Of a stretch of DNA of 64,000 nucleotides, positions 44,413-53,551 are shown piece after piece. The stretch comes from Spirosoma endophyticum. GTDB taxonomy: Bacteria > Bacteroidota > Bacteroidia > Cytophagales > Spirosomataceae. Position 1 is the stretch's first letter; the number at the start of each line of letters is the position of its first letter. Location: contig NZ_FOLQ01000005.1 in NCBI RefSeq assembly GCF_900112365.1, forward strand, positions 218,562 through 282,561, written 5' to 3'. Made by a program: the position numbers and the translations under genes. Under the pieces are notes generated by a model that searched no databases, had not been told where the DNA came from, and saw nothing but the letters and a program-made list of their open reading frames with translations.

Positions 44413-44847
44413 TTATAACTCACCAATATCCTCATTCCAGAGGGTAGGCTTTTCGGCTATGAATTTATCCATCATCTCAACGCATTCAGGCAAATCAAGG
44501 TCAATAACTTCCACTCCATGCTGCTCCATAAACTCCCGCGCACCCGGAAACGTCCGTGATTCGCCAACGATTACTTTCGGAATTTTGAACTGCACAATGG
44601 TGCCTGCGCACATGTAACAAGGCATTAATGTCGAATAAATAACCGTGTTTTTGAAAGAACCAACTCGACCGGCATTGTTGAGACAATCCATTTCGCCGTG
44701 CAGAATGGGATTATTTTCTTGTACGCGCTTATTATGACCCGAAGCTACTAATTCACCGTTTTTGGTAAGGGCCGAGCCGATAGGAATACCTCCCTCGCTT
44801 AAACTTTTTTGTGCCTGCCGAATGGCCTCCTGCATGAATTCGTCCAT
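44413..44847 (-). CDS. Cytosine deaminase of the fungal (Fcy1) type
   Basis: A 144-residue zinc deaminase that should convert cytosine to uracil. The zinc site is H50-x-E52 in ILHGEMDCLNNAGR and C77/C80 in LMPCYMCAG. The HGE variant (instead of HAE), the AGRVG segment and the C-terminal WNEDIGEL are typical of yeast cytosine deaminase Fcy1, unlike the bacterial amidohydrolase CodA and unlike TadA. I therefore prefer a cytosine deaminase over tRNA adenosine deaminase. It lies 11 bases after a Nudix gene on the same strand, probably one operon. Confidence 0.8.
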   Translation of the reverse strand: MDEFMQEAIRQAQKSLSEGGIPIGSALTKNGELVASGHNKRVQENNPILHGEMDCLNNAGRVGSFKNTVIYSTLMPCYMCAGTIVQFKIPKVIVGESRTFPGAREFMEQHGVEVIDLDLPECVEMMDKFIAEKPTLWNEDIGEL

Positions 44848-44858
44848 ACTATCTCAGT

Positions 44859-45539
44859 TTACAACAATTTCATCGTTTCGTAATCGCCAACGTGATTCAG
44901 GTATAAGAAATCAAGGAGTAACCCATTGACGTTGGTAACGAGTTTATGAGCCTCGGGCAACGTAGCAACTATGCTCGTAATACGTTCATGCTCTGATTCA
45001 TTGCCCATATTTTTAAGGTGAAAAGCCATTATTTCATCCCGAGGCATTTCTTTCTCAATGAAGAAAAAGTGCATGCCTTCGTCGCTGGTTCCTGTACTGG
45101 GATGCCATACCTGAGAATTCAATTTTGTTAGCTCAGCAGCCGTTACGGTCATGCCTATTTCTTCGCCTAATTCTCGGGCAGCTACCTCGTCGGGCGCATC
45201 ACTGGCGTCGACCATTCCGGCTGGATGCTCGTAGGTTTGAGAACCGTCGGCGATACGTCGTTGCTTCACCAGTACCACAAATTTCTGCCGCGTGTCTTTA
45301 TCGATTAAACACACCATCATAGAAACAGCATGACCTTTGAGGAATAAGGCGGGTGGAATTTTGTCACCTTCGGGCGTATCGGCGTCTACTTCAAGCATGG
45401 CAAAAAGCACTTCGCCATTGTGTCGACGCCGAATATAAAAATCCTTTACATCATTGATTTTCATTCCGTTACTTTCCATCTGGCTTTTCCAGTATCGGAA
45501 CTTTGTTGCATCCTGAAGGGCCTCTTCTTGCTTACTCAT
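44859..45539 (-). CDS. Nudix hydrolase, ADP-sugar diphosphatase-like
   Basis: A 226-residue Nudix protein. The box runs GMVDASDAPDEVAARELGEEIG; the first acidic position is Asp rather than the usual Glu, while the REL.EE.G metal-binding core is intact. The longer C-terminal part (about 90 residues) resembles ADP-sugar or NDP-sugar pyrophosphatases. It likely cleaves a nucleoside diphosphate derivative; the exact substrate is not evident. It precedes the cytosine deaminase gene, a possible link to nucleotide recycling. Confidence 0.83.
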   Translation of the reverse strand: MSKQEEALQDATKFRYWKSQMESNGMKINDVKDFYIRRRHNGEVLFAMLEVDADTPEGDKIPPALFLKGHAVSMMVCLIDKDTRQKFVVLVKQRRIADGSQTYEHPAGMVDASDAPDEVAARELGEEIGMTVTAAELTKLNSQVWHPSTGTSDEGMHFFFIEKEMPRDEIMAFHLKNMGNESEHERITSIVATLPEAHKLVTNVNGLLLDFLYLNHVGDYETMKLL

Positions 45540-45593
45540 ACTAGTTCTTTAAATTTAAGTAAGACGCCAGCACCACACCAGCGCCTTAACAGG

Positions 45594-47804
45594 TTATTTC
45601 TGCGTCAATCGCTGAGCATCGGTGCCAACGTAGCGTTCAAAGAACTCATAGATACGTAGCAACCGATCAATCCGCTGACGAACATTTCCAGATCGGCTCA
45701 GTTCGTGCGTAGCGCCAGGCATGCGAACATACTCAACCGGACGACCCAGTATTTTCAGGCTTTTGTACATCATCTCGCTTTGAATCGGCCCCGTACGCAG
45801 GTCATTTTCACCATGTTTAATCAACAGGGGCGTTCTAATATTCTGGACAAACGTGTAGGGCGAGTTTGCATCTAATACTTTGGCTTCGGCTGACCAGGGA
45901 TATGCGAAATAGTTAGGAATCAGCCGCCAGGCATTGCCTTCACCCAGAAACGTAGTAAGATCATAAACACCCCGTTGCGCAAAAGCAGCCTTGAAGCGGT
46001 TATCATGCCCAACAATCCAGGCGGTTAGATAACCTGCATACGAGCCGCCCGTGATCACCTGCCGACTCGTGTCCACCCAAGCTTCTTTAGCCGCATCGGT
46101 AGCAGCCGCCAGCACATCTTCGGCCGGGCCCGTTCCCCAATCTTTGATGTTTGCCCGCTGGAAATTAAGTCCGTAGCCTCCCGAACCGCGTGGATTGGCA
46201 TAAACAACACCGTACCCCTGCGAGCACATATATTGGAATTCGTGCCACATCGATACCTCGCCGGGTCCCCACATCGCCGTTGGTCCACCGTGCATATTCA
46301 GTAGTAGCGGATATTTTTTACCCGCTTCAATACCAGCAGGCTTCATAATCCAGTAATCGACCGTCTGGCCAAGTGAGTTTTTATAGGCGCGTTTTTCAGG
46401 AAAGCTTAGTGTTTTTTGAGCTACCCAATCATTATGGTTACTCAATTTTGTCTGCGTCTTCGCATCCGTATTCGTCAGGTATAATTCCGACGGATTCGCT
46501 ACTTCGGTTTTTGCGAGAACAACCTGATTCTCCGCTACGTCAAAACTGGTGATTCCATAGATAAAATCTGTTAACTGTGTAACCTGGCGCGTTGCAGGGT
46601 CGAGCCGGTAAAGTGGAGCACCTCCGTTAGACGAAGCCGTGAAATAAATCGCGTAAAGGCCCTGTGGACCTTTTTTAGCTTTAGCGGCAACGGGCACGCT
46701 TGTCCAGGTCAAATTGCTGGCGGCTCGGTCAAAAGTTACAAGTTGAACGCCCGAGGCCGTTGAGCCTGTGAGCGTCGCCAATCCAATTTGAGAGAAATTT
46801 ACCCCTTCTGAAGGACTCACCGAAAACGCCAGCTGCTTACCATCGGGCGACACCTCGGGCGAACCATAGCTTTTCCCCACTTCACCCAACACCTTCGTTC
46901 GGGTACCAGACCCATCGGCAGAAATAAACACGATAGCATTATCCTGTTCGCGATCGGGGTGTTTAAGGCTATCCAGATCGGTTACTGCCAGTAAGCCCTG
47001 GCCGTTAGGCAACCAGTTAGGTGATTGAAACGACGTAAAGCCCCGAGTTAGTGGTTTCGCGCTAGCGCCTTCCCGTACGTCGATGCTATACAGGTGTGTA
47101 AAATTCATCTCAGGTTCGGTCGTAGCCTCGCCTTGAAAGTTCAATCGGTTAAACACTTTGGCTTTCTTATCCTCAACATCCTTGTTCAGATATGCCCGTA
47201 TCTCAGCCAGTGACCCATCGGGATTGGGCTTTATTTTCTTATCCGTCCGAATAAAATCATTTGTCGCAAAGCCCGGTTTTTCCAGCGACCAGGAAGGTGT
47301 TCTTTTGGCTGGATTGATGATGCTATCCTTAAGCATTTCAGCCATCGTCAGGGTTGACGTAAACGTGATCCGTTTACCATCCGGCGACCAAAGTGGCCCC
47401 GACGCTGCATACGGGCCGTTGGTCAGTTGCCAGGCTTCTCCCCCATCGAGTGGCATAATAAACACCTGTCCCTTGCCTTTCACCGTTCGAACGAACGCTA
47501 CGCTCTTCCCATCGGGTGACCAAACCGGCTGCCGGGCCGACTCTGCGCCATGTGTCAGCGCTTTGCTGTCACCCGGTTTCAGGTTGGTTAGATAAATGTG
47601 GGTTTTGTATTCATACTCCTCTTTTTGATCGGGGTTAGTTTCAATCGTTGCCAGGGTATAAACGGCACGCTTCCCATCAGGAGCGAGTTCAATCCCGCCA
47701 ACCTGTTTGATACGGGTCAGATCGGTAACAATAACTTTCGATTTTGTTTGGGCGTAAACCGTCGGCGCCGTTAAGGCGACAAGTAGAAGAATTCGTAATC
47801 GCAT
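45594..47804 (-). CDS. S9 family peptidase (prolyl oligopeptidase type), exported
   Basis: A 736-residue serine peptidase with a signal peptide cut near VYAQ. The first 430 residues form a beta-propeller with repeated WSPDGK-type strands (PVWSPDGKSVAF, PLWSPDGKRITF, SPEVSPDGKQLAF). The C-terminal alpha/beta hydrolase has the serine in GGSYAGYLTAW (near 590), Asp in HGENDLRTG (near 664) and His in GATHELSRSG (near 700). Such enzymes cut short peptides, often dipeptidyl or acylaminoacyl peptides. Two exported peptidases, S9 and S46, stand close together on this strand. Confidence 0.92.
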   Translation of the reverse strand: MRLRILLLVALTAPTVYAQTKSKVIVTDLTRIKQVGGIELAPDGKRAVYTLATIETNPDQKEEYEYKTHIYLTNLKPGDSKALTHGAESARQPVWSPDGKSVAFVRTVKGKGQVFIMPLDGGEAWQLTNGPYAASGPLWSPDGKRITFTSTLTMAEMLKDSIINPAKRTPSWSLEKPGFATNDFIRTDKKIKPNPDGSLAEIRAYLNKDVEDKKAKVFNRLNFQGEATTEPEMNFTHLYSIDVREGASAKPLTRGFTSFQSPNWLPNGQGLLAVTDLDSLKHPDREQDNAIVFISADGSGTRTKVLGEVGKSYGSPEVSPDGKQLAFSVSPSEGVNFSQIGLATLTGSTASGVQLVTFDRAASNLTWTSVPVAAKAKKGPQGLYAIYFTASSNGGAPLYRLDPATRQVTQLTDFIYGITSFDVAENQVVLAKTEVANPSELYLTNTDAKTQTKLSNHNDWVAQKTLSFPEKRAYKNSLGQTVDYWIMKPAGIEAGKKYPLLLNMHGGPTAMWGPGEVSMWHEFQYMCSQGYGVVYANPRGSGGYGLNFQRANIKDWGTGPAEDVLAAATDAAKEAWVDTSRQVITGGSYAGYLTAWIVGHDNRFKAAFAQRGVYDLTTFLGEGNAWRLIPNYFAYPWSAEAKVLDANSPYTFVQNIRTPLLIKHGENDLRTGPIQSEMMYKSLKILGRPVEYVRMPGATHELSRSGNVRQRIDRLLRIYEFFERYVGTDAQRLTQK

Positions 47805-47814
47805 CGTTTGTTGA

Positions 47815-48336
47815 TTAAGTTAATAATGGAAGGTACCGTTCTCGAATGATATTGACGTGATGCGTAGCGTGGCCGACTAGTACAAAACCAAGCGCTAACA
47901 CCGAAATTGTCTGATTAAAGGCGAAACCACTACGTAGCAGCATGTCCTCATCGAAACTTTTAAATAAGGCGATAGTCGATTGCCTAACCGCAGCATACTC
48001 TTCATACAGATCGGCAATGGTTCGATGGATCGCGTTCGTATTTCGTCCAAATAACTCTTCATCGTAACCAGGCAAAGCTGTTTGGTCATTACGGGCGAAA
48101 CGCATAGCTCGATACGACATAATACGTTCGTTATCAATAATATGCTGCAGAATATCTTTCACCGTCCACTTATCGGGCGCATATCGCAGATCACCAAGAG
48201 CTTCCAGTGTTTTCGCGGGAAGCAGGTTCTCAAACGAAGCGCCTTGTGTCAGGGCGTCAATAATGAGCATGTTATCAGCCAGATTAATATATCTGTCGAA
48301 GAACTGCGGCATTATGGGTATTTCAGATTTCGTCAT
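47815..48336 (-). CDS. DinB family protein
   Basis: A 173-residue four-helix bundle protein from ATG 48334-48336; an upstream ATG at 48426 would translate across the hairpin at 48363-48397. The family's metal histidines fit DILQHIIDNERIMSYRAMRF and GHATHHVNIIRER. DinB/YfiT-type proteins are metal-dependent transferases, often using a thiol cofactor; the reaction here is unknown. It is 10 bases upstream of the S9 peptidase gene, so probably co-transcribed. Confidence 0.85.
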   Translation of the reverse strand: MTKSEIPIMPQFFDRYINLADNMLIIDALTQGASFENLLPAKTLEALGDLRYAPDKWTVKDILQHIIDNERIMSYRAMRFARNDQTALPGYDEELFGRNTNAIHRTIADLYEEYAAVRQSTIALFKSFDEDMLLRSGFAFNQTISVLALGFVLVGHATHHVNIIRERYLPLLT

Positions 48337-48362
48337 AGTCAGGTGGCATCTATTCAATACAC

Positions 48363-48397
48363 AAACTCCCCGAAAGTACTGAACTTTCGGGGAGTTT
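48363..48397. terminator. 15-bp perfect hairpin after the S46 peptidase gene
   Basis: AAACTCCCCGAAAGT (48363-48377) pairs exactly with ACTTTCGGGGAGTTT (48383-48397), 5-base loop. It follows the S46 stop at 48431 and precedes the DinB start. Confidence 0.8.
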
Positions 48398-48430
48398 TCA
48401 TGGCTTGGAAAGCCGATAGGGCACAATTCT

Positions 48431-50608
48431 TTATTTTTTTGCTGTGCCAGGCTTCGCTATAGTTGCCGTACCTACTAGCTCAGTAACCAACCGATCGGCT
48501 TTATAAATGTACCGCATGGCTGCTATGATACCTCCCGCATGAACCGAAATCGTGCGGTTGGCATCAGGTACAAAAATGAACTCACCTGGCAGGCTTTCCA
48601 TATTCCCGTCAAAGGCCAGGCCAACCGCTTCCAGGTTTTTATTGATCATCGGACTACCCGAATTTCCACCGATAATATCGTTGGTTGAGATGAAGCACAT
48701 CGGCTGTTTCAGCAACTCCATCGGCGGATTTTTCCATCGCGCAGGCAAATTCCAGGGCGCTTTATCGGCAAATGAATAATTACGGTCGTATAACCCTGCG
48801 AAGGTTGTGAGAATAGGCGCTTTGGTGCCGTTATAGTCGAACGACTTCACCACGCCATCATTGATACGTAATGAGAACGTAGCATCAGGTGGAACGGCCG
48901 TGCCATAGACGTCGTAAAGCATCCGGCCCAGTTGCCCATGCAATACCTCCTGATTCTGCGTAATTTGCCGGGCCTGTCGACCGGCCGCTACGTAACGAGG
49001 AAAACCAATACGTGCCAAAACAAGCAACGGATCATCTGACGAACCAACGGCGCCCGGCCGGGTCGATAACTCTTTTATAAAGGCTGGGTCGTTTAATTTT
49101 GTGTGTTTGATCAAATAAGCCGCGGCTTCTTTGGGTGTCCGGGTTTTTCCATCTGGGCCCGTCAGAGCGGCTTTTACATAAGGGTCATCGTTACCCAATC
49201 CGATCTGCGCTTCGGTCAGGTGAGCGGCCAGATAGGCTTCATCGAGGGCAAGGTTTTTCACATTTGGTGCCTCCATCAATGAGCGGGCCCGTTCTGCATC
49301 CTGCGGTCGTGATGTCAGTAACTCTCCAAATTGCGTCGCTACGTTGGCAAACGTCATCAATTCACCCATGGTACGTTCGCTGGGGGCCAGGTAATTGGCA
49401 TCTCTGAATATACTCCGCAATTGAGCTGTATTAGAGGCAATTTCGTCCCAGGTTTTAAGTTGGGCAGGCGGAAGATTTTTGGCTTTTGCAGCCATTTTAA
49501 ATTGCTCTTCGAATACCGCTTTTCGGGCCAGCAAACTAGCATCACGTAGTCCGGCTAATTGACCACCGTAGGCTTTCAGGCTGTTGTCGTAGCTGAAAAT
49601 TTCGTTCAGTATGCTATCGCTTTTCGCCGTTTCATTGTAAATTCGTAAGGCATCAGCGCGGTTTTGTAGCATTTGAATCGTAGCAGGCGTTTGTAAATCC
49701 CGGTCAAATTCAAGTTCAGCTACTGTTTTCAGACGCTCTGTATGACCGGGGTTTCCAATAACGAAAATCGGTTCACCATCCCGTACACCGCTCGGATTGA
49801 ACTTAAAAAAATGAGCCGTTTTCAGCGGTTTACCATTATCATATACCCGAAAAAACGAGCAATCCAGCGCATAACGTGGGTAAGTAAAGTTATCGTAATC
49901 ACCCCCGAAGAAACCAAGGGCAAGTTCGGGCATGAACACAAGCCGGACATCGGTATAACGTTTGAAACCGTAGAGCGAGTAGCGGCCGCCACTATAAAAG
50001 ACAATGGTCTGTAACTCCAGACCTTTCCAGTCAGCTTTGGTACCGTATTCTCGTTTAATATCCTCAAATGTTTTTTCACGAGCCTCCAATTGCGACGCAT
50101 CTGTCTGCCCTGCGCTGGTCATAGCATCCTGCACGCGTTTCGTGATGTCTTCAATCTTTACTAATTGATCGACGAACAACCCATCTACTTTGCGTTCTTC
50201 AGCAGGCGTTTTGGCAAAGAAACCTGTGGCATTCAGGTCTTCACCTTTTCGAGTCACGCCCGTTCCCGACTCGCGGGCGCAGTGATGATTGGTCATAACC
50301 AGGCCATTCGCCGACACAAACGAGGCTGAGCAGTAGTCGGCAAAACGTAGCGAGGCTAGTCGGGCTTCGTCGAACCATTTTTCATCAGGAGAGAATTTGT
50401 ATGTTTTGCTGAAATAGTCCCTCGGTGGATTGTCGAACGTCCACATTTTACCCAAATCCAGCGGGCCGCCCTTGGCTGGATCAGCACTGCTTTCGAGCGT
50501 AGTGTTGGGCGATACTTGTATGGTTTGGGCCAGCGTCTGACTAACCACATGAGTTAGCAGTAGACTTGCCAGAAGAACGGGGCGGAGATTGATGTGATAT
50601 AGAGACAT
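48431..50608 (-). CDS. S46 family dipeptidyl-peptidase (DPP7-like)
   Basis: A 725-residue periplasmic serine peptidase with a signal peptide ending near TLAQ. The chymotrypsin-type His is in TNHHC (106-110) and the nucleophile in GGNSGSPM (S650). In this family the residue 18 positions after the nucleophile sets specificity: Gly in DPP7 (hydrophobic P1), Arg in DPP11 (acidic P1). Here that position reads FDGN, glycine, so DPP7-like activity is inferred. Such enzymes feed peptide-using Bacteroidota with dipeptides. Followed by a perfect hairpin terminator. Confidence 0.9.
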   Translation of the reverse strand: MSLYHINLRPVLLASLLLTHVVSQTLAQTIQVSPNTTLESSADPAKGGPLDLGKMWTFDNPPRDYFSKTYKFSPDEKWFDEARLASLRFADYCSASFVSANGLVMTNHHCARESGTGVTRKGEDLNATGFFAKTPAEERKVDGLFVDQLVKIEDITKRVQDAMTSAGQTDASQLEAREKTFEDIKREYGTKADWKGLELQTIVFYSGGRYSLYGFKRYTDVRLVFMPELALGFFGGDYDNFTYPRYALDCSFFRVYDNGKPLKTAHFFKFNPSGVRDGEPIFVIGNPGHTERLKTVAELEFDRDLQTPATIQMLQNRADALRIYNETAKSDSILNEIFSYDNSLKAYGGQLAGLRDASLLARKAVFEEQFKMAAKAKNLPPAQLKTWDEIASNTAQLRSIFRDANYLAPSERTMGELMTFANVATQFGELLTSRPQDAERARSLMEAPNVKNLALDEAYLAAHLTEAQIGLGNDDPYVKAALTGPDGKTRTPKEAAAYLIKHTKLNDPAFIKELSTRPGAVGSSDDPLLVLARIGFPRYVAAGRQARQITQNQEVLHGQLGRMLYDVYGTAVPPDATFSLRINDGVVKSFDYNGTKAPILTTFAGLYDRNYSFADKAPWNLPARWKNPPMELLKQPMCFISTNDIIGGNSGSPMINKNLEAVGLAFDGNMESLPGEFIFVPDANRTISVHAGGIIAAMRYIYKADRLVTELVGTATIAKPGTAKK

Positions 50609-50789
50609 TTACAAACGGTTGGTTGTCTGTTAAAACGTGAATTTAGGCCAAACGTTTTGTCCGCTACGTTATCAAACTACCAGATTGGCCTAATTCTAAA
50701 AGTTTAACCGAAGCTTAATCGGTATGCTTTAGGCTATTTTCGATGATAGCTATCTAACTCATGAATTGCAAAAAACAAATTCGATAGCT

Positions 50790-50975
50790 ATGAAAACTTC
50801 AAAATTGCTTAAGCTTTTGACAGCCCTGATGCTTTTAGTATCTGTGAGCAGTTGCACATCTTACTACGGCAGACCCAATTACAGCCGACATTATGGCTAT
50901 AGAAGGCCTATTGGTCCACCATCACACCCAAGGCCTTATGGTGGTAATTACGGCTATGGCCGTCCTGGTTGGTAA
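50790..50975 (+). CDS. Small Tyr/Gly/Pro-rich lipoprotein, function unknown
   Basis: A 61-residue protein from ATG 50790. A signal peptide (KLLTALMLLVSVSSC) puts the lipidated cysteine at residue 22. The mature 40 residues are rich in Tyr, Gly, Arg, Pro and His (SYYGRPNYSRHYGYRRP). No family recognised; similar short glycine-tyrosine lipoproteins are common in Bacteroidota and may bind the cell wall or metals. It ends before a hairpin terminator. The preceding gap, 50609-50789, shows no other gene. Confidence 0.7.
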   Translation: MKTSKLLKLLTALMLLVSVSSCTSYYGRPNYSRHYGYRRPIGPPSHPRPYGGNYGYGRPGW

Positions 50976-51001
50976 ACAGTCGTTATAACTGTTTAAAACT
51001 A

Positions 51002-51030
51002 AAGGTGCAGGCTTACTTAGTCTGCACCTT
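51002..51030. terminator. Hairpin terminator after the small lipoprotein gene
   Basis: AAGGTGCAG (51002-51010) pairs exactly with CTGCACCTT (51022-51030); outside, ACT and AGT extend it after one extra A. No clear T-run. Confidence 0.65.
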
Positions 51031-51129
51031 AGTATGAGTAACAGCCACAAGGAACTCATAAGTTGGTTTTGCGCTTTATTGGTCATTTGGGAAAACTTAC
51101 CCAAACACCACCGTCACTTAATTCATCCT

Positions 51130-51963
51130 ATGAAGCAAACACGTTTACTTATAACGTTTATGTTATGCTGCCTTTTGCAATCTGTTTTTGCTCAACAATC
51201 GTTGCCTATGAACACGCTGAAAGTGGGCAAAATTCGCGGCAGCCTTTATCTTACCTGGGGCTATAATCGGGAGTGGTACACACGTAGCACCATTCACTTT
51301 CGCAACACAACGACGGATAATTACGACTTCACGTTTATTAACGCGAAAGCACACGATCGGCCTGACCTGCACGATTTTTACAAGCTTAATAACCTGACTG
51401 TTCCTCAATACGACCTGAACGTAGGCTATTTTTTCAATGACAGGCACGATCTGGGAATTGAGTTGAGTTGGGATCACCTCAAATATATTGTCACTGATAA
51501 TCAGGTTATTCACGTACAAGGGCAAATCAGAGGGCATCAGATTGATAAAGACACGTTAGTAACTCCTGATTTTGTCCATTTGCAGCATACCAATGGCAAC
51601 AACTACCTGATGCTCAATCTAGTGAAGCGACAAAAAATATGGAGTTCAAAGTATCTTCAACTAAGTGGGATCGGGAAAGTAGGCGCTGGACCATTAATTT
51701 CATACACCATCTCGACCATTCTGGGAAACAACGACGAAGGGTATTTTCACTACCATGGCGTAGTAGCAGGCTTAAGTGCAGGGCTGAAGCTCGACATTTT
51801 TACTTACTTTTTCCTGCAAACTGACCTTCAGGGTGCCTGGGTTGATTACACCAATACCCGACTCGGAGCCGATCATCAGGGGCTGTCCACGCAACATTTT
51901 TATTCGTTGCAATACAAATATCTCTTTGGGTTCAATTATCCCCTTGGCCGACGGAAATTATAA
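51130..51963 (+). CDS. Exported beta-strand-rich protein, probable outer-membrane barrel
   Basis: A 277-residue protein from ATG 51130 with a signal peptide (MKQTRLLITFMLCCLLQSVF, cut after AQ). The mature sequence has alternating strands typical of barrels (GSLYLTWGYNREWY, YDLNVGYFFNDRHDLGIELSW, HFYSLQYKYLFGFNYPLG) and ends in a basic LGRRKL. A frame from 51034 is open upstream but lies in the terminator. I recognise no named family. It converges on the NADH dehydrogenase gene. Confidence 0.65.
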   Translation: MKQTRLLITFMLCCLLQSVFAQQSLPMNTLKVGKIRGSLYLTWGYNREWYTRSTIHFRNTTTDNYDFTFINAKAHDRPDLHDFYKLNNLTVPQYDLNVGYFFNDRHDLGIELSWDHLKYIVTDNQVIHVQGQIRGHQIDKDTLVTPDFVHLQHTNGNNYLMLNLVKRQKIWSSKYLQLSGIGKVGAGPLISYTISTILGNNDEGYFHYHGVVAGLSAGLKLDIFTYFFLQTDLQGAWVDYTNTRLGADHQGLSTQHFYSLQYKYLFGFNYPLGRRKL

Positions 51964-51976
51964 CATCAGCCAAGGG
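51941..51976. terminator. Weak hairpin between convergent genes
   Basis: CCCTTGGC (51941-51948) pairs with GCCAAGGG (51969-51976) across the stop codon of the barrel protein gene. The 20-base loop and missing T-run make it a weak candidate. Confidence 0.35.
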
Positions 51977-51986
51977 AAAATGGATT

Positions 51987-53327
51987 TTATGCCCGCTCAT
52001 TCTGGGTGACCATTTCCTGCCCTACTTTATCGTCTTTCCGTACGAAAGGTCGGATAATGATACGTGTACCACGCTGATACGTAAACAGTCGATATATCCA
52101 GTTGCTGAATACAATCAGCTTACTCCGGAATCCAACCAGATACCAGATGTGTACGAAAAGCCAGGCCATCCAGGCAATAAACCCGCCGAGGTGAATATTG
52201 CCGGGTAAATCGGCTACAGCCCGACTTCGTCCAACAATGGCCAACGATCCTTTGTCGAAATATTCGAATGGCGTCGTTGGCTCGTTCTTCATCATCTTGC
52301 GGATGTTTTTCGCTAAATGAACTCCCTGTTGAATGGCCGGTTGTGCCACACCCGGGTGTCCTTTCGGGTAATCGGGTAACTTCATGAAGGCAATATCGCC
52401 AATGGCAAATACGTCGGTCAGGCCCTGCACCCGGTTAATTGGATCAACCAGAATCCGGCCTTTCTCAGTGGATTCGGTCGGGATACCATCGATCATAGCG
52501 CCCGTTACGCCCGCACCCCAAACCAGGGTTTGCGTTTTAATTTGCTCCCCCCCTTTGAAGGTTACCGTCTCACCGTCGTAGTTTTCGACCATCGTATTCA
52601 GTTTGATGATAACACCCATATCTTCGAGGTAGCGCTGCGCATTCTGACCCGCTTTGTCCGACATGGGTGGCAATACTTTGCCCAGGCCTTCCACTACGTA
52701 GATATGCATCTGGCTAAAATCCAGTCCTGGATAGTCGCTAGGTAATACGTGTTTACGCATCTCAGCCAGCGAACCCGCCATTTCGACCCCCGTTGGGCCC
52801 GCACCCGCAATAACGAAAGTCAACAGGCTTTGCCGTTCGGCGGGGTCGGTTGTGACGCTGGCCTGTTCAAAACATTGCAAAAACTGACTTCGCACATTGA
52901 GTGCTTCAGGAATGGTTTTAAGTGGGAATGAATATTTCTTAATCTGCTCATTCCCGAAATAATTAGACTTCGATCCACTGGCAATCACTAAATAGTCATA
53001 GTGCAGATCGCCAATCATGGTCGTAACCGTTTTAGTTGCTGGGTCGATCTTATTGACCCGAACCATCCGATAATGAAAATCGGTGAAGTCATCGAACATC
53101 TTCCGGAACGGCTCAGCAATAGCATCTGGCTCCAATCCGGCCGTAGCTACCTGATATAACAGTGGCCAGAAACCGTTGTAATTCTGTTTATCGAACAATA
53201 CGATCTGCACTCCCGTATCGCGTAGGCTCTTGGCTAAATTCATCCCCCCAAATCCACCACCGATAATAACGACGCGAGGTTTGGTGGTGTCGGGTATATT
53301 AAGAGAAAGTTTATCGAATTGAAGCAT
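51987..53327 (-). CDS. Type II NADH:quinone dehydrogenase (NDH-2)-like flavoprotein
   Basis: A 446-residue FAD protein that passes electrons from NADH to quinone without pumping. FAD motif GGGFGG in VVIIGGGFGGMNLAKSL near the N-terminus and NAD motif GAGPTGVEMAGSLAEM near the middle; TQTLVWGAGV and VFAIGDIAFM follow. A hydrophobic C-terminal segment (AWMAWLFVHIWYLVGF) anchors it to the inner membrane, as in many NDH-2 enzymes. Single gene. The 53328-53551 gap before the divergent receptor gene shows nothing I can support. Confidence 0.88.
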   Translation of the reverse strand: MLQFDKLSLNIPDTTKPRVVIIGGGFGGMNLAKSLRDTGVQIVLFDKQNYNGFWPLLYQVATAGLEPDAIAEPFRKMFDDFTDFHYRMVRVNKIDPATKTVTTMIGDLHYDYLVIASGSKSNYFGNEQIKKYSFPLKTIPEALNVRSQFLQCFEQASVTTDPAERQSLLTFVIAGAGPTGVEMAGSLAEMRKHVLPSDYPGLDFSQMHIYVVEGLGKVLPPMSDKAGQNAQRYLEDMGVIIKLNTMVENYDGETVTFKGGEQIKTQTLVWGAGVTGAMIDGIPTESTEKGRILVDPINRVQGLTDVFAIGDIAFMKLPDYPKGHPGVAQPAIQQGVHLAKNIRKMMKNEPTTPFEYFDKGSLAIVGRSRAVADLPGNIHLGGFIAWMAWLFVHIWYLVGFRSKLIVFSNWIYRLFTYQRGTRIIIRPFVRKDDKVGQEMVTQNERA

Positions 53328-53551
53328 AGTCTATATGGCGTCGGCAACGCAGGTTGTTTTGTCTTTAGTACCTTATTGTCAGACGTTTTGTTTTACTAAC
53401 AGAACAAAAAATACCGTATTCAAGTGCTACTGTACGGATAGTTATATGATTTCGTTATTAGACATGTTAGTAAGCGTGAAAACATACGTAGTAATTCCGA
53501 ACGACCACTCGGACACCGTAAGTCTTCTTATTTACCTTGATATTTCCCGGT

